NCBI RefSeq assembly: GCF_004005375.1
Contig: NZ_RZUF01000014.1
Coordinates: 1 to 64,000 of the forward strand
DNA length: 64,000 nt
Reading direction: 5' to 3'
Source of the DNA: Rheinheimera sediminis
Lineage (GTDB): Bacteria > Pseudomonadota > Gammaproteobacteria > Enterobacterales > Alteromonadaceae
Below the pieces are notes generated by a model. That model did no database searches and had not been told where the DNA came from. It saw only the letters and a list, made by a program, of their open reading frames with translations. This document shows positions 1 to 9,544 of the stretch, in pieces (positions within the stretch are counted from its first letter, which is position 1; the number at the start of each line of letters is the position of its first letter). The translations under genes and the position numbers were made by a program.

Positions 1-1992
1 ATAGGTGTTCAGATAAATCAGAATACGCACTTTTACTAACTGATCGAAACTAATCACTTCGATGTAGGCATGGGATGGCTCGTTATACCCAAAATAACCC
101 ATCCCATCAGATGTTATCCGCAGATTGGCTCGGCGACAGCGGCGATGCATGGATTCAGTCAGGTCACAAAGCACATAGCAATACCCAGGGATATCATTGT
201 TGCCGGGTATCGGTCGCCCAAATTTTGTCGTTACTTTACCTGCTCGTATGCGCTCTAAATAACTAAGTGCTTGATCAATCGGATCCTTATCTTCACCTTC
301 ACGCATGTCGTTGCGCATTGGGCGTTTGATTTCGACCACGGTGATAGAGGCCAGAGGAAAGCTAGTTTGATCGTTAACAAGCAAAGGGTTATCAAATACT
401 CTCAGGCTGATTAAATCTGGTTCCTTTGTTGAATCATTACCAGTAATTGGCATCGCTTTGAATGTTTTGTCAGACGCAAGGTAATTGTGGAATGCCAAAC
501 GTTCGTCAATCAACCACAGGTTACAAGAATCTAGTAAAACCTCGCTGGAATCTTTGCGCATAGGCATGATTAGTTCATGAATCATATCCTCGCGGGCATA
601 CTGACCATCTTTTAGGCGCTCGATGGATTTTTGCAGCAGATCAATAACGACCTTTCGATGTGAAACGTAATTGGCAAGGTCTGATTTTTTCAGGTCTTCA
701 GCTTTTCGTAGATACCCGCTCAGCCGTTCCTTGTATTCCTCCACATGCTCCTCATTTTGAGGTTGCATGATGTCATGGCCCTCGCTCACTAACTGTCTCT
801 CGACCTCGTACCACTGTGCATGTAGATGTAACTCTAAATCTTTGTCGGATTTTTCGGGGTCAACAATCAGCAGTTCTTCTGCCACATAGTGAGCAATAGG
901 CCGGTATCGCGGTGCATGATGATCGATAAAATCATCTACTCGCTTACGACCCGCTGAGACATTTTCTGCCAAAACATCTTGCAGATATTCCTTAGTGCGT
1001 GCCAGCACTGTATCGCGAATATCTTTAAAGCTGACCTCGTTAAGCATATCCTCTTCATTTTCTGCAATATCAAAAGAGGTGCGTTCGCTGCGTACACGCT
1101 CATTTAGATAGCCTGAAGACACGTAACAGGTATAAGTAAATTCCCCTGATGCGTCAGATATTTTGCCGTATAAGCCGGGAATTTTTCCTTGAATGGATTC
1201 TTCTTTAACCAGTCGGTTCGCTGCACAGAGAGCCAGCTGATGCTTTTTATTTACCGATGCACGAAATTTAATGTGGGTTAGGTCGAAGGAATAGTCTCGA
1301 ATTGTAATATTCTCGTGATAAGCACTTGCATGCATGTGCTTATCATAGAGAGCATCCAGATCGATGCTCTCACCGGAATCTTCAACAATCATTTTTGGAG
1401 CATCCTGAGTTCGTACAAAATACCAAAGTACATGCTCCAATAGCTGATTAGCTATTGATTCGCTCCTTGTCGGCGCATGCTTACGGAAGCTTTCATCAAA
1501 ACCAATCAGCTTAATTTGTGTTCCTGCTTGCTGAGCGGTTGCTAACAGGATCTTTTCACCATGGACGCCCAATTTATCGTCAAAGCGGAATACACGCTTT
1601 TTAAGCAGACCATCAACGTCGACAAAGTGGCTTTCGACTTCGACCAGGTCAAACACCTTCAACCACATCAGACGACCAACACCGCGACAGCCCTTATCAA
1701 TTTTGTGGTCGGAATCTAATGTTTCAAATGACTTAAAGTTGGTTTCATTAAAACCACAGCCATTATCCATTATAGTGAAACCGATAATAGGTGATAGAGA
1801 CTTTGAATCTAGAGCCAGACTGCTTTGAGTATCGCGATTGATACAAAGAACAACCTTACCATTTTCGCTATGCCCTTTTTCTTCAATCGAGTGAATAGAG
1901 TTTACTACCGCCTCAAAAACTGGCATCAGACCGTGACTTTTGGGTAAAGACGTATTACGTAAGCGACCTTTGAGATTGGTTTGTAAGCTCAT
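1..1992 (-). CDS. GHKL ATPase / PD-(D/E)XK nuclease-like fusion protein (partial)
   Basis: The frame is open from the ATG at 1992 to the window edge (664 codons, no stop), so the C-terminus is missing. The N-terminus shows a GHKL (HSP90/MutL/histidine-kinase type) ATP-binding fold: N-box E27..N31, G1 box DNGCGF at residues 76-81, and G2 box GCRGVGR at 101-107. Residues 525-580 look like a PD-(D/E)XK nuclease core: P525-D526, E554-I-K556, then Q574..Y578 in a QALSYL helix. The start follows a strong GGAGGGAG ribosome site, and the TAA stop of hsdS overlaps that site, so this is the last visible gene of the hsd operon. No histidine-kinase H-box is seen. A restriction-linked defence role is inferred; I do not recognise a named family. 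Confidence 0.8.
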   Translation of the reverse strand, partial: MSLQTNLKGRLRNTSLPKSHGLMPVFEAVVNSIHSIEEKGHSENGKVVLCINRDTQSSLALDSKSLSPIIGFTIMDNGCGFNETNFKSFETLDSDHKIDKGCRGVGRLMWLKVFDLVEVESHFVDVDGLLKKRVFRFDDKLGVHGEKILLATAQQAGTQIKLIGFDESFRKHAPTRSESIANQLLEHVLWYFVRTQDAPKMIVEDSGESIDLDALYDKHMHASAYHENITIRDYSFDLTHIKFRASVNKKHQLALCAANRLVKEESIQGKIPGLYGKISDASGEFTYTCYVSSGYLNERVRSERTSFDIAENEEDMLNEVSFKDIRDTVLARTKEYLQDVLAENVSAGRKRVDDFIDHHAPRYRPIAHYVAEELLIVDPEKSDKDLELHLHAQWYEVERQLVSEGHDIMQPQNEEHVEEYKERLSGYLRKAEDLKKSDLANYVSHRKVVIDLLQKSIERLKDGQYAREDMIHELIMPMRKDSSEVLLDSCNLWLIDERLAFHNYLASDKTFKAMPITGNDSTKEPDLISLRVFDNPLLVNDQTSFPLASITVVEIKRPMRNDMREGEDKDPIDQALSYLERIRAGKVTTKFGRPIPGNNDIPGYCYVLCDLTESMHRRCRRANLRITSDGMGYFGYNEPSHAYIEVISFDQLVKVRILIYLNTY

Positions 1993-2001
1993 ACTCCCTC
2001 C

Positions 2002-3222
2002 TTAGAGCTCGCCTCTAAAAGCAGAATCGAGAATTGATGCTTTTAAACATTTTAAGTCTTCCATTTTTCCTAGAAGGACGGCTTCCGCATCGTGAATTTT
2101 GCTTTTCAATGCCTCAATCGTTGCAACTAAATCTTTCTGCTTTTCCAGAGAGCATATCGGGATTTCGATCTTGCTTAAGCGTGTTAACGCCAATTTGGGT
2201 TGCGCAACTGTTTTGGTCGCGAGTCCTGCCTGAGCAGAGAAATCAGAGGTCAATGTAAATAGATACAGGTAGCTTAAATCTAGTTGTTGCTTATCTTTGA
2301 TAACCAACTTAGCTGCGTTTTCTGTCAGGTTTGCACCGTCTAATTCTGGGGGGACAAAACCTGTCTTACCGATAGTTCCTGCAATACTGATATAAAGGTC
2401 GTCCTTAGAAATCACATAGCGTTTGATTTGATTATGGATATGTTTCGATATGTACTTGATGTCAGATAAATCTATTGTTCCTTTATCAGTAAAATCTGTT
2501 ACTCGGATATATGGGTGATCAGTCACTTCATCACTTAGCTTTTCGCCTTTTGGCAAGCGCTTGCCGCCTTTTACCTCAGCCAGCGACTCAATAGTCATTC
2601 TCTCACTGATAGCAGAAAACTGGCCATCAAGCGCCGATTGAAGAAAGGCACTTTTCAGTGTGACGCTTTCCTGCAAATGCTCGATGGCTGTGTCGATGCG
2701 TGTGAGCAGTGCATCGAGTTTTTCAACGATGCGTTTTTGTTGTTCTTGAGGCGCCACAGGAACTATGAACTCGGAAAGCTTCGTACCATTGATATTTGGC
2801 TGCGCTGCGCCAGCCGCGTTCTGGCTGACAACCTCCCAATAGGTTGGTGTCAAAAAGAAATAGCTGAGGAATTCAGGTAGAATCTTTTCTTTTTTTGGTA
2901 CAATCCTGATTAAATATGATGCGAATACTGCGTCTTTTGGCGCACTTTTGATTAGAATAGATTTCCCTGCTGTTGCACCACTACGGGCAAAAATTAAATC
3001 GTCATCATTCAGGGCATACTTGCTAACTTCTTTTTCTTCTAGAGATACAGTTGGAACACCTTGCCAATCAATCTTCCCATTTTGAATATCTGTAATACGC
3101 AAAAATTTTGCATTACCGTTGCTTTCCGCTTTAGCTGTGTGCCCATACTGGATGTTATTACTGAGCTCTTTAACAGAATACCACTCCCACCCCTCTGGTA
3201 AATTATACAATGCCTGCTCCAT
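2002..3222 (-). CDS. hsdS: Type I restriction-modification specificity subunit HsdS
   Basis: 406 residues. It has the usual HsdS layout of two target-recognition domains, each followed by a conserved helical region. The first TRD starts near LPEGWEW (residues 8-14) and ends in a helix rich in QEQQKRIVEKLDALL. The second starts near residue 210 (ESLAEVKGGKRLPKGE) and ends in KQKDLVATIEAL. The subunit sets the bipartite DNA target for both methylation and cleavage by the HsdR2M2S complex. It lies 2 bp downstream of hsdM and 9 bp upstream of the GHKL-nuclease gene, so it is in one leftward operon. The target sequence cannot be predicted by eye. Confidence 0.93.
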   Translation of the reverse strand: MEQALYNLPEGWEWYSVKELSNNIQYGHTAKAESNGNAKFLRITDIQNGKIDWQGVPTVSLEEKEVSKYALNDDDLIFARSGATAGKSILIKSAPKDAVFASYLIRIVPKKEKILPEFLSYFFLTPTYWEVVSQNAAGAAQPNINGTKLSEFIVPVAPQEQQKRIVEKLDALLTRIDTAIEHLQESVTLKSAFLQSALDGQFSAISERMTIESLAEVKGGKRLPKGEKLSDEVTDHPYIRVTDFTDKGTIDLSDIKYISKHIHNQIKRYVISKDDLYISIAGTIGKTGFVPPELDGANLTENAAKLVIKDKQQLDLSYLYLFTLTSDFSAQAGLATKTVAQPKLALTRLSKIEIPICSLEKQKDLVATIEALKSKIHDAEAVLLGKMEDLKCLKASILDSAFRGEL

Positions 3223-3224
3223 GC

Positions 3225-4703
3225 CTATTTCCCCGCCAAAAGGTCTTCAATTTCATCCAAAAGACCAGACACGAACTTTTCTTTATTGCGGACCTGCTTG
3301 AGGATATCGTTTGGCGTTAAATGCTCAGTATCTCTCTGTTTAGAAGGATTCTTTGCCGATATATCGTAATCTTCAGCCAGATTTCTGGCCGAGACAGTCC
3401 AGGAACGGTCTGTAGTTTCGCGGCTATTGCACAGTTCGACAAACTCTTTTAAGTGTTCATCGGTGATTGGTTTGTTTTTGGTGAGCTTTTGCTCTGGCTC
3501 GCATTCGTAATACCAAATATCACTAGTGCCTCCGCTACGCTCAAAAAACAGCACGTTGGTTTTAACGCCGGAATACGGCAAAAATACGCCAGCAGGCAGA
3601 CTTAATATGGTGTGCAAGTTAAAATTTTCTAACAGTTCCTGTTTCACTTGCTTAAAGGCGCTGTTGGTTTGGAATAAAACGCCTTCTGGCACCACAATTG
3701 CCGCTTTACCACCGCTTTTCAGCGTTTTCATAAAGTGCTGCATGAACAGCAATTCTGTGGCATTTGCTTTAATTGGGAAGTTCTGTTGAATCTGGTCTTT
3801 TTCTTTGCCACCAAATGGCGGATTAGCAAGGATAATATCGTACCGGTCTTTCTCTTGGATATCGCGGATATTTTGCGTCAGCGTATTTCCGCGGTAAAGG
3901 TTAGGTGACTCGATGCCATGTAAGATCATGTTCATCATGCCCATGACGTAAGCTAGTGAGGTTTTTTCAAAACCAAAGAAGGTATCTCGTTGAATGAAAT
4001 TCCACTGCTCGGTTGAAAGCTCGCTCTTTTTAGACTTCAGATGGTCAAAGGCTTCAACTAAGAAACCACAGGAACCCGCAGCAGCGTCATAAATGGTTTG
4101 GCCTGGTTGTGGATCAATGGCTTTAATCATGGCACGTACAACAGGGCGTGGTGTATAGAACTCGCCAGCGTAACCACCGGCATCGCCCATATTTTGTAAT
4201 AAACCTTCGTATACCAATGACAATTCAAACATTTCATCACTGGATTGGAAATTGAGGGTATCCACAATATCCAGCACTTCCCGCAGGGTATGGCCGGACG
4301 CTACTTTGTTGTCTAGATATTGGAATGTAGCACCAACCTTGTAAGCAAATGACTTAGGGTCAGCGCCGCCGGTGACGATGCTATTCGCAAAGCTTTTCAG
4401 ATAAGGAAAAAGTTCTTCGTTAACGTATTTGATTAAGTCATCGCCAGAATCAGCTTTCAGGTTTTTGGTTCCATCCGCGTTTTTCGGGCAGGCCCAGGTC
4501 GACCATCGGTGCGCTTCATCTAATACGGGTTGATATGCTTTACCTGATAACTCGGCTTCGTCTCGTTTTTCAGATTCATAATCATCCAGAAACTTTAAAA
4601 ACAACACCCATGAAGTTTGCTCGGTGTAGTGCATAGCACCGCTAATGCCATCGTCGCGGCGAAGTATGTCGGTAATTCGGTCAATCTTTTGTTGTAATGA
4701 CAT
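3225..4703 (-). CDS. hsdM: Type I restriction-modification DNA methyltransferase subunit HsdM
   Basis: 492 residues, normal for HsdM. The N-terminal helical domain (about 1-150, starting MSLQQKIDRITDILRRDDG) is followed by the N6-adenine methyltransferase domain. That domain carries EFYTPRPVV, the SAM-binding motif I variant DAAAGSCGFL, and the catalytic NPPF motif in ILANPPFGG. It methylates adenine at the HsdS-specified site, protecting host DNA. The gene follows the AAA ATPase gene after 3 bp and precedes hsdS by 2 bp, which implies translational coupling. The cysteine in motif I (GSCGF rather than GTGGF) occurs in this HsdM branch and is not a sign of inactivation. Confidence 0.95.
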   Translation of the reverse strand: MSLQQKIDRITDILRRDDGISGAMHYTEQTSWVLFLKFLDDYESEKRDEAELSGKAYQPVLDEAHRWSTWACPKNADGTKNLKADSGDDLIKYVNEELFPYLKSFANSIVTGGADPKSFAYKVGATFQYLDNKVASGHTLREVLDIVDTLNFQSSDEMFELSLVYEGLLQNMGDAGGYAGEFYTPRPVVRAMIKAIDPQPGQTIYDAAAGSCGFLVEAFDHLKSKKSELSTEQWNFIQRDTFFGFEKTSLAYVMGMMNMILHGIESPNLYRGNTLTQNIRDIQEKDRYDIILANPPFGGKEKDQIQQNFPIKANATELLFMQHFMKTLKSGGKAAIVVPEGVLFQTNSAFKQVKQELLENFNLHTILSLPAGVFLPYSGVKTNVLFFERSGGTSDIWYYECEPEQKLTKNKPITDEHLKEFVELCNSRETTDRSWTVSARNLAEDYDISAKNPSKQRDTEHLTPNDILKQVRNKEKFVSGLLDEIEDLLAGK

Positions 4704-4706
4704 GGC

Positions 4707-6479
4707 TTATAGTTTTCCGATAATAAAATTGTACATATTGGTGATGTCTTCGCTGATTTCTGCGGGCGGAATCAGGTCGATATAGGCTTTGAGCTTGTCC
4801 ATGTCGAGCCCTATACCCTCGGTATTGATCAGAGGGTCGATGACAGTTTTTGCGTTCAAGCGGCGGATATCGTCGTTATCACCTGGGGTGTTTGTTTGTA
4901 AAAGATTTCGCTGAGCAATGTCAGGATTGTTGATTGCAGCAAGTACGTTGTGATGCGATAGAGCTGTATGTGAAAGCAAGTAATTTTTGATTTCGCGGCG
5001 TTTCCAAGTCAGCAAATGACTGTTGATTCTTTCTGGACAAGGTAAACCTAAGTTGAATTTATCAGGGTAATCAACTCCAACTACCTTGACCCCGCTTTGA
5101 GCGTGAATGTTTGCGTCTGGTAACTCATCACGATCGCACACCAAAAAGACGTTGGTTACTTTGTGGTCATAGATTGCGTTCGCTTTGCCATACTTATCAG
5201 CATTACATGCCCTGATATATTCCTTCATATCCCTCAATTCATTAAGCCACTTGATCTTAGACGCGCCGAAGCTGTCACCTGCCGCACTGTAACTAGATGA
5301 CTTTGCTATCGGATTGATGGAAGAAAGAGGTGTCCAGTCAAGCCCTTTCTGCCTTGCTAATAACTCAAAAATCTTCCAATCGTTGTAGTAATCAATCAAG
5401 CAAATGTTGTTCAATTTGGAGGCGATTTCTAACTCGACGACTTTACTTTTGGATAAAATCTTCAATCGTTCCAATAATTTTTGAGACTTCTGCTCATTTT
5501 TTATCTGTCCATTTTCAACCAAAAACAATGAATCGAAGTCATTCTCAGCGATTGAGTCGACTAAATGAGTTGTTGTTATGACCTTACCCTTAGTTTTGCT
5601 TAGGATACCCCAAAGGAGCTCAACGTTTTTATGGTGCAGGTGTGAGTCAACTTCATCAAACATGAAAAGAGAAGAAGTCCCATCAAATAGATCAATTAGT
5701 GAAGCTACGAATAGAAACTGATACTCACCATCGCTGAGCAATGAAAATTCAATATTATCAGTGAGGTAAAGCAAAATTTCAGAAGCTGAAAAGAAATATT
5801 CGTTGTATGAGCCTTCGATTAGAAATTTTGTGGCATCAACTCTAGAACCATCAAAAACATTAAAAAATTGTTCACTAGTTACTTCTACTTCGGTTGACTT
5901 TAAGCCTTTACCTGTTTCTAGCAGAGCATCAAGGTCAGGAAGTGTTTCTATTTTTTCAAGAAAGGCGTCAAGTCGCTGATTAAAAGGTCTTTTTCTTATC
6001 GACGGGTGTTCATAGTCTTTAGCTTCAGCTATCTGGTCTTGTTGTACATTTTTTATATAAGTATCAGGAACAGATATATTCAGTCTCAATTTAACTGAAG
6101 CTTGATCCTTGAATGCCTTGTGGTTGTTAACAAAATTAAAAACTAAGCCGTTCCTCTTGAATGTGTAGGCGAGAAACGTAAGGAATCGCACATCTTTCTG
6201 AGTAAAGAAAAGGCTAGAAAAATCAATATCACTTATATCTTTCCTTGATCGTAAAGAGGTTAGTCTTCGTTCGAAAAAGAAAGAGAAGTTTTCATTTTGT
6301 CCTGAAGTAGCACAGATCAGCTGAAGCGTGTCGCTAGGTTCTTCAATCTGCTTTCTAAAGATTGAATGTAAGATACTGGATTTACCGCTGCCATTTTCAC
6401 CAATCAAGGTCGCTACTTTGTTGATATGTAGGGTCTGAGGCTGATCGTACAGCTGGTTAGGTGCGAGTGTTAATTGCAT
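4707..6479 (-). CDS. Restriction-linked AAA (ABC-type/OLD-like) ATPase
   Basis: 590 residues. An ABC/SMC-type ATPase is clear: Walker A GENGSGKSS at about residues 27-35, a signature-like LLSDGEYQFL, Walker B LFMFDEVDSHLHHKN, and the H-loop TTTHL. The C-terminal part (about 350-590) carries LNNICLIDYYND and NVFLVCDRDELPD. These resemble the positions of Toprim/DUF4435 acidic motifs in OLD-family proteins, but the usual EG pair at the first motif is not present. The gene sits between hsdR and hsdM with gaps of 1 and 3 bp, so it is an integral operon member, like the 'restriction-linked ORF' ATPases known in other hsd loci. Its role in restriction control or as a separate defence effector is inferred. 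Confidence 0.78.
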   Translation of the reverse strand: MQLTLAPNQLYDQPQTLHINKVATLIGENGSGKSSILHSIFRKQIEEPSDTLQLICATSGQNENFSFFFERRLTSLRSRKDISDIDFSSLFFTQKDVRFLTFLAYTFKRNGLVFNFVNNHKAFKDQASVKLRLNISVPDTYIKNVQQDQIAEAKDYEHPSIRKRPFNQRLDAFLEKIETLPDLDALLETGKGLKSTEVEVTSEQFFNVFDGSRVDATKFLIEGSYNEYFFSASEILLYLTDNIEFSLLSDGEYQFLFVASLIDLFDGTSSLFMFDEVDSHLHHKNVELLWGILSKTKGKVITTTHLVDSIAENDFDSLFLVENGQIKNEQKSQKLLERLKILSKSKVVELEIASKLNNICLIDYYNDWKIFELLARQKGLDWTPLSSINPIAKSSSYSAAGDSFGASKIKWLNELRDMKEYIRACNADKYGKANAIYDHKVTNVFLVCDRDELPDANIHAQSGVKVVGVDYPDKFNLGLPCPERINSHLLTWKRREIKNYLLSHTALSHHNVLAAINNPDIAQRNLLQTNTPGDNDDIRRLNAKTVIDPLINTEGIGLDMDKLKAYIDLIPPAEISEDITNMYNFIIGKL

Positions 6480-6480
6480 T

Positions 6481-8799
6481 TTAGCTCACGTGGTATAGCT
6501 GTTGTTGTAATTGTTTAAATGCCGCCAGCAAATATGCTGGTTTTCCACCAAATGCTATTGAAGCATCTTTGACTGTCCCCAACCCGGATAGCTCGATAAG
6601 TGCTGGTAGGCGCTCGCGTGATAACTCCGTGCTGCCGGTTTGCTCAAACCGGTTAAGTACAAAATGTAGGAACTGTTGGGCTTTGTCTTGCTGGAATTGA
6701 CCAAAGAAAGCGTTATTGCTGCGAACGTGATTGGCTCGCGCCTTCCGAGTGGCCATAGGTTGTTCGAATGCTAAGTACGCAAGCAAATCGAAAACATCAC
6801 TGTCTTCTGCCTCAAACATTCGACGAAGTGTAGCTAGTTGTTCTTTATCGAATCCTGCTTGAACTAACTTACCTAACAAAACTTCTCGTTCGTCAGGATC
6901 AGACCAAATATGTCGAAGCTCTTCCACCGACTTAAATAAACCAGGCAATTGCCCCATTAGCTTATCGACAAAAGCCTGTATGGTAAGCGGGATCCCATTT
7001 TCATCGATATCCCTGATTTCGACATCAATGACTTTTAGTTCCCTGTGCTTGCCCAACTTCACTTTGAGTTTGGGTTTTGTCGCGCCAGTTGCTGGTTCGC
7101 CGTCGCCACCATTATTAGTGCCTGGTTCAGGCGAATACGGTTGTGGTGTAGGTTCAGTTGTTCCTTTTGGTTCTAGTGGTTCAGGCTCCCCATCCCAGTC
7201 TTTGTCATAAAATTTATTACTCGCACCTCGAAAATCGATAATTGTGAAGTAATTTTTGCCGTCAAACACCCGAGTACCACGCCCAACAATTTGTTTAAAC
7301 TCAACCATTGAGTTGATTGTTCTATCGAGCACGACATTTCTCACATTGCGGGCATCCACCCCTGTTGTCAGCATTTGCGATGACGTCAGGATGGCCGGTA
7401 TGTCCTTGTCGTTGTCTTGATACCTCTCTAACAACTCTCGACCGATCTTTCCTTCATCACTGGTAACTCGCACGCAATAAAGTGGGTCCGAAATCTTTTT
7501 ATGCTTGTTAATCATGTCCCGCATAGTCAGTGCATGATTTTGGTTTTCACAAAAGATAATGGTCTTATCCAGTGGATTGATGTTCTCAAGAATGGTCTTT
7601 GCGACCAGCTCAGTGCGCTCGTCGACGATGATCTTTTTGTCGTAGTCTGCAACCTGATACACGCTTTGTTCCGACTCGCCTTCGATAATTTTATCGTCTT
7701 TTGTCAGTATAAGCTCGTCAAGGTTCGTACGAACACGCTTGACCCTGTAAGGAGTTAAAAAACCGTCGTTAATACCGTCTTTCAGAGCGTATTCAAAAGC
7801 CGGTTTTCCAAAATACTCATAGGTATCGACGTTTGCATCTCGTTTTGGCGTGGCTGTCAAACCGATATGCACAGCACTACCGAAGTGGTTCAGAATTTCT
7901 CGCCAAGATCCCTCTTCATTAGCACTACCCCGATGGCATTCATCAATCATTACCAAATCGAAAAAATCACTTGGGTATGCCTTGTAGTAGCCTTCGATAT
8001 TTTCACGTTCTGCAATAGCTTGATAAATGGCAAAGAAAATATGAGCGTTAGTTGGTACTATATCCCCACGCTTTTTAACCTCTTCGCCATTAATCTTGAT
8101 GATATCTTTCTCATAGGGGTTAAAAGTATTAATTGCTTGATCAGCCAAAATGTTGCGGTCAGCCAAAAACAGAATTCTTGGGCGACGTGTGCCTGGGTTT
8201 TCCTTATTCCAACGGGCTTGATAAAGCTTGTGGACTATTTGAAAGGCGATAAAGGTTTTACCTGTTCCCGTAGCTAAGGTGAGTAACACTCTTGGTTTAC
8301 CTTGACCGATAGCATCTGTGGCTGCATGAACCGCTAACTCTTGATAGTAGCGGGGTTGCATGGAGCCTTCGAGATGGAACGGCACATTCCGAAGCTGTTG
8401 GCCTAGGCTTGAAGTAATCCCCGCATAGCGTTGTTCTAATTCTTGAGGCGTTGGATAAAACTCAATGTATGCGCCTTTGCCCGTCTCTAAGTCGAACTCA
8501 TAGGTTTGTTTGCCATTACTTGAATATACAAACCGAACTAACAACTTTTTGGCGTAATCAATCGCCTGCTGCAGGCCTTTAGTTGGATGCTCAGATTCTT
8601 TTTTAGCTTCGACGACAGCGAGGTAGCGGTTGTCTTTATGCAAGAGATAATCAACGAAACAGCGACGACCACGAGCTCCGCCTGCTAGCTTGCGCCCATC
8701 GGTGAAGTAGTGTTCGCGAATAATATTACTGGGGTGCCACGATGCCGCCTTAAGAGCTAGATCGATGTAATTGGCTCTTGTATCGGATTCTGACGACAT
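6481..8799 (-). CDS. hsdR: Type I restriction endonuclease/translocase subunit HsdR
   Basis: 772 residues, a compact HsdR of the EcoEI_R_C-containing type. The N-terminal nuclease domain shows D50, E64-A-K66 and a following QQAIDYAK, the PD-(D/E)XK plus Q-helix pattern. The SF2 translocase follows: Walker A TLATGTGKTF near residue 175, DEAD-like MIDECHRG near 285, TATPKRD, and motif VI QIVGRGTR. A proline/glycine-rich linker (about 560-600) precedes the C-terminal helical domain that docks on HsdM. The start is preceded by AAGGAGCAAGGGT, a good ribosome site. It is the first gene of the leftward operon hsdR-ATPase-hsdM-hsdS-GHKL. The promoter should lie in 8800-8960; I saw no clear consensus boxes there. 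Confidence 0.94.
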   Translation of the reverse strand: MSSESDTRANYIDLALKAASWHPSNIIREHYFTDGRKLAGGARGRRCFVDYLLHKDNRYLAVVEAKKESEHPTKGLQQAIDYAKKLLVRFVYSSNGKQTYEFDLETGKGAYIEFYPTPQELEQRYAGITSSLGQQLRNVPFHLEGSMQPRYYQELAVHAATDAIGQGKPRVLLTLATGTGKTFIAFQIVHKLYQARWNKENPGTRRPRILFLADRNILADQAINTFNPYEKDIIKINGEEVKKRGDIVPTNAHIFFAIYQAIAERENIEGYYKAYPSDFFDLVMIDECHRGSANEEGSWREILNHFGSAVHIGLTATPKRDANVDTYEYFGKPAFEYALKDGINDGFLTPYRVKRVRTNLDELILTKDDKIIEGESEQSVYQVADYDKKIIVDERTELVAKTILENINPLDKTIIFCENQNHALTMRDMINKHKKISDPLYCVRVTSDEGKIGRELLERYQDNDKDIPAILTSSQMLTTGVDARNVRNVVLDRTINSMVEFKQIVGRGTRVFDGKNYFTIIDFRGASNKFYDKDWDGEPEPLEPKGTTEPTPQPYSPEPGTNNGGDGEPATGATKPKLKVKLGKHRELKVIDVEIRDIDENGIPLTIQAFVDKLMGQLPGLFKSVEELRHIWSDPDEREVLLGKLVQAGFDKEQLATLRRMFEAEDSDVFDLLAYLAFEQPMATRKARANHVRSNNAFFGQFQQDKAQQFLHFVLNRFEQTGSTELSRERLPALIELSGLGTVKDASIAFGGKPAYLLAAFKQLQQQLYHVS

Positions 8800-9203
8800 A
8801 CCCTTGCTCCTTGATGCTTCGTCGCTTGATTGTCAGCTTCAGAGCGAAGCTTCTTTGTTATTCAATGACACTATCACACTTTTTAGGGAATTTAATTGAG
8901 ATAAGTGTGCTAAAGCACTGACTTGTTTCATTTTCAGACTGGTTTTTACTATCGACATAGTTTTAAGGTTAATGAGTTTTAATGAAGCGTTATATATTTA
9001 GATATCTTGTTGCACCAATTAACATCGAAAAAATTAGAGCTGCCTCAAATTCGTACATGTCTTTTTCAGTCAGAAATCCACAAATGGTCATTTTGAGAGC
9101 TTCGAAATTCATATTTTATAAGTACTGGTAAACGTCCGCTTTCAGTGATAATCCGACAGTTGGCCTAATTCAGTACTTTTCTCCTTCGTCAGGGGAGCAA
9201 TAG

Positions 9204-9518
9204 TGCCTAATTCGGTCTTTATAGTCTGATAACGCAGCCTAATACTACCTAATTCAGATCTCAGAGCCATTAAGCTCGACTTTTAGAGCCTAATTAGGGG
9301 CTGAATACTACCTAACTCTGTATTTAGAGTCTGACAAACAAGCCTGATATTACCTAATTCAGCTCTAAGTGCCATTTAATTAGGCTTTTAGAGCCTAATT
9401 AGGACTGAATGCATACCTAATTCGGTCTTCATAGTCTGATAACGCAGGCCAATACTACCTAATTCAGATCTGAAAGCCTCCAAACATGATGTCCTAGCCA
9501 TCTGAAACCGCTGAATAC
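9204..9518. repeat. Three degenerate 105-bp tandem repeats upstream of hsdR
   Basis: Copies run 9204-9308, 9309-9413 and 9414-9518, each exactly 105 bp. Each begins TACCTAAT/TGCCTAAT-type sequence and ends ...CTGAATAC or a variant. Within each copy a half-unit TACCTAATTCAG-(A/C)TCT recurs, and GAGCCTAATTAGG occurs in copies 1 and 2. The flanks 9161-9203 and 9519-9540 hold further decayed pieces. Read on the minus strand, the repeats give repeated E-L-G tripeptides, but stops interrupt the frame in copies 1 and 2. The rest of the 745-bp gap (8800-9203) shows no gene; it should hold the hsdR promoter. Confidence 0.8.
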
Positions 9519-9544
9519 TAGCTAATCCATTGCTTTTGTCCGTA

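Noticed and set aside
70-266. Two overlapping plus-strand frames at the left edge
   Set aside because: They are antisense to the clearly coding GHKL-nuclease frame.
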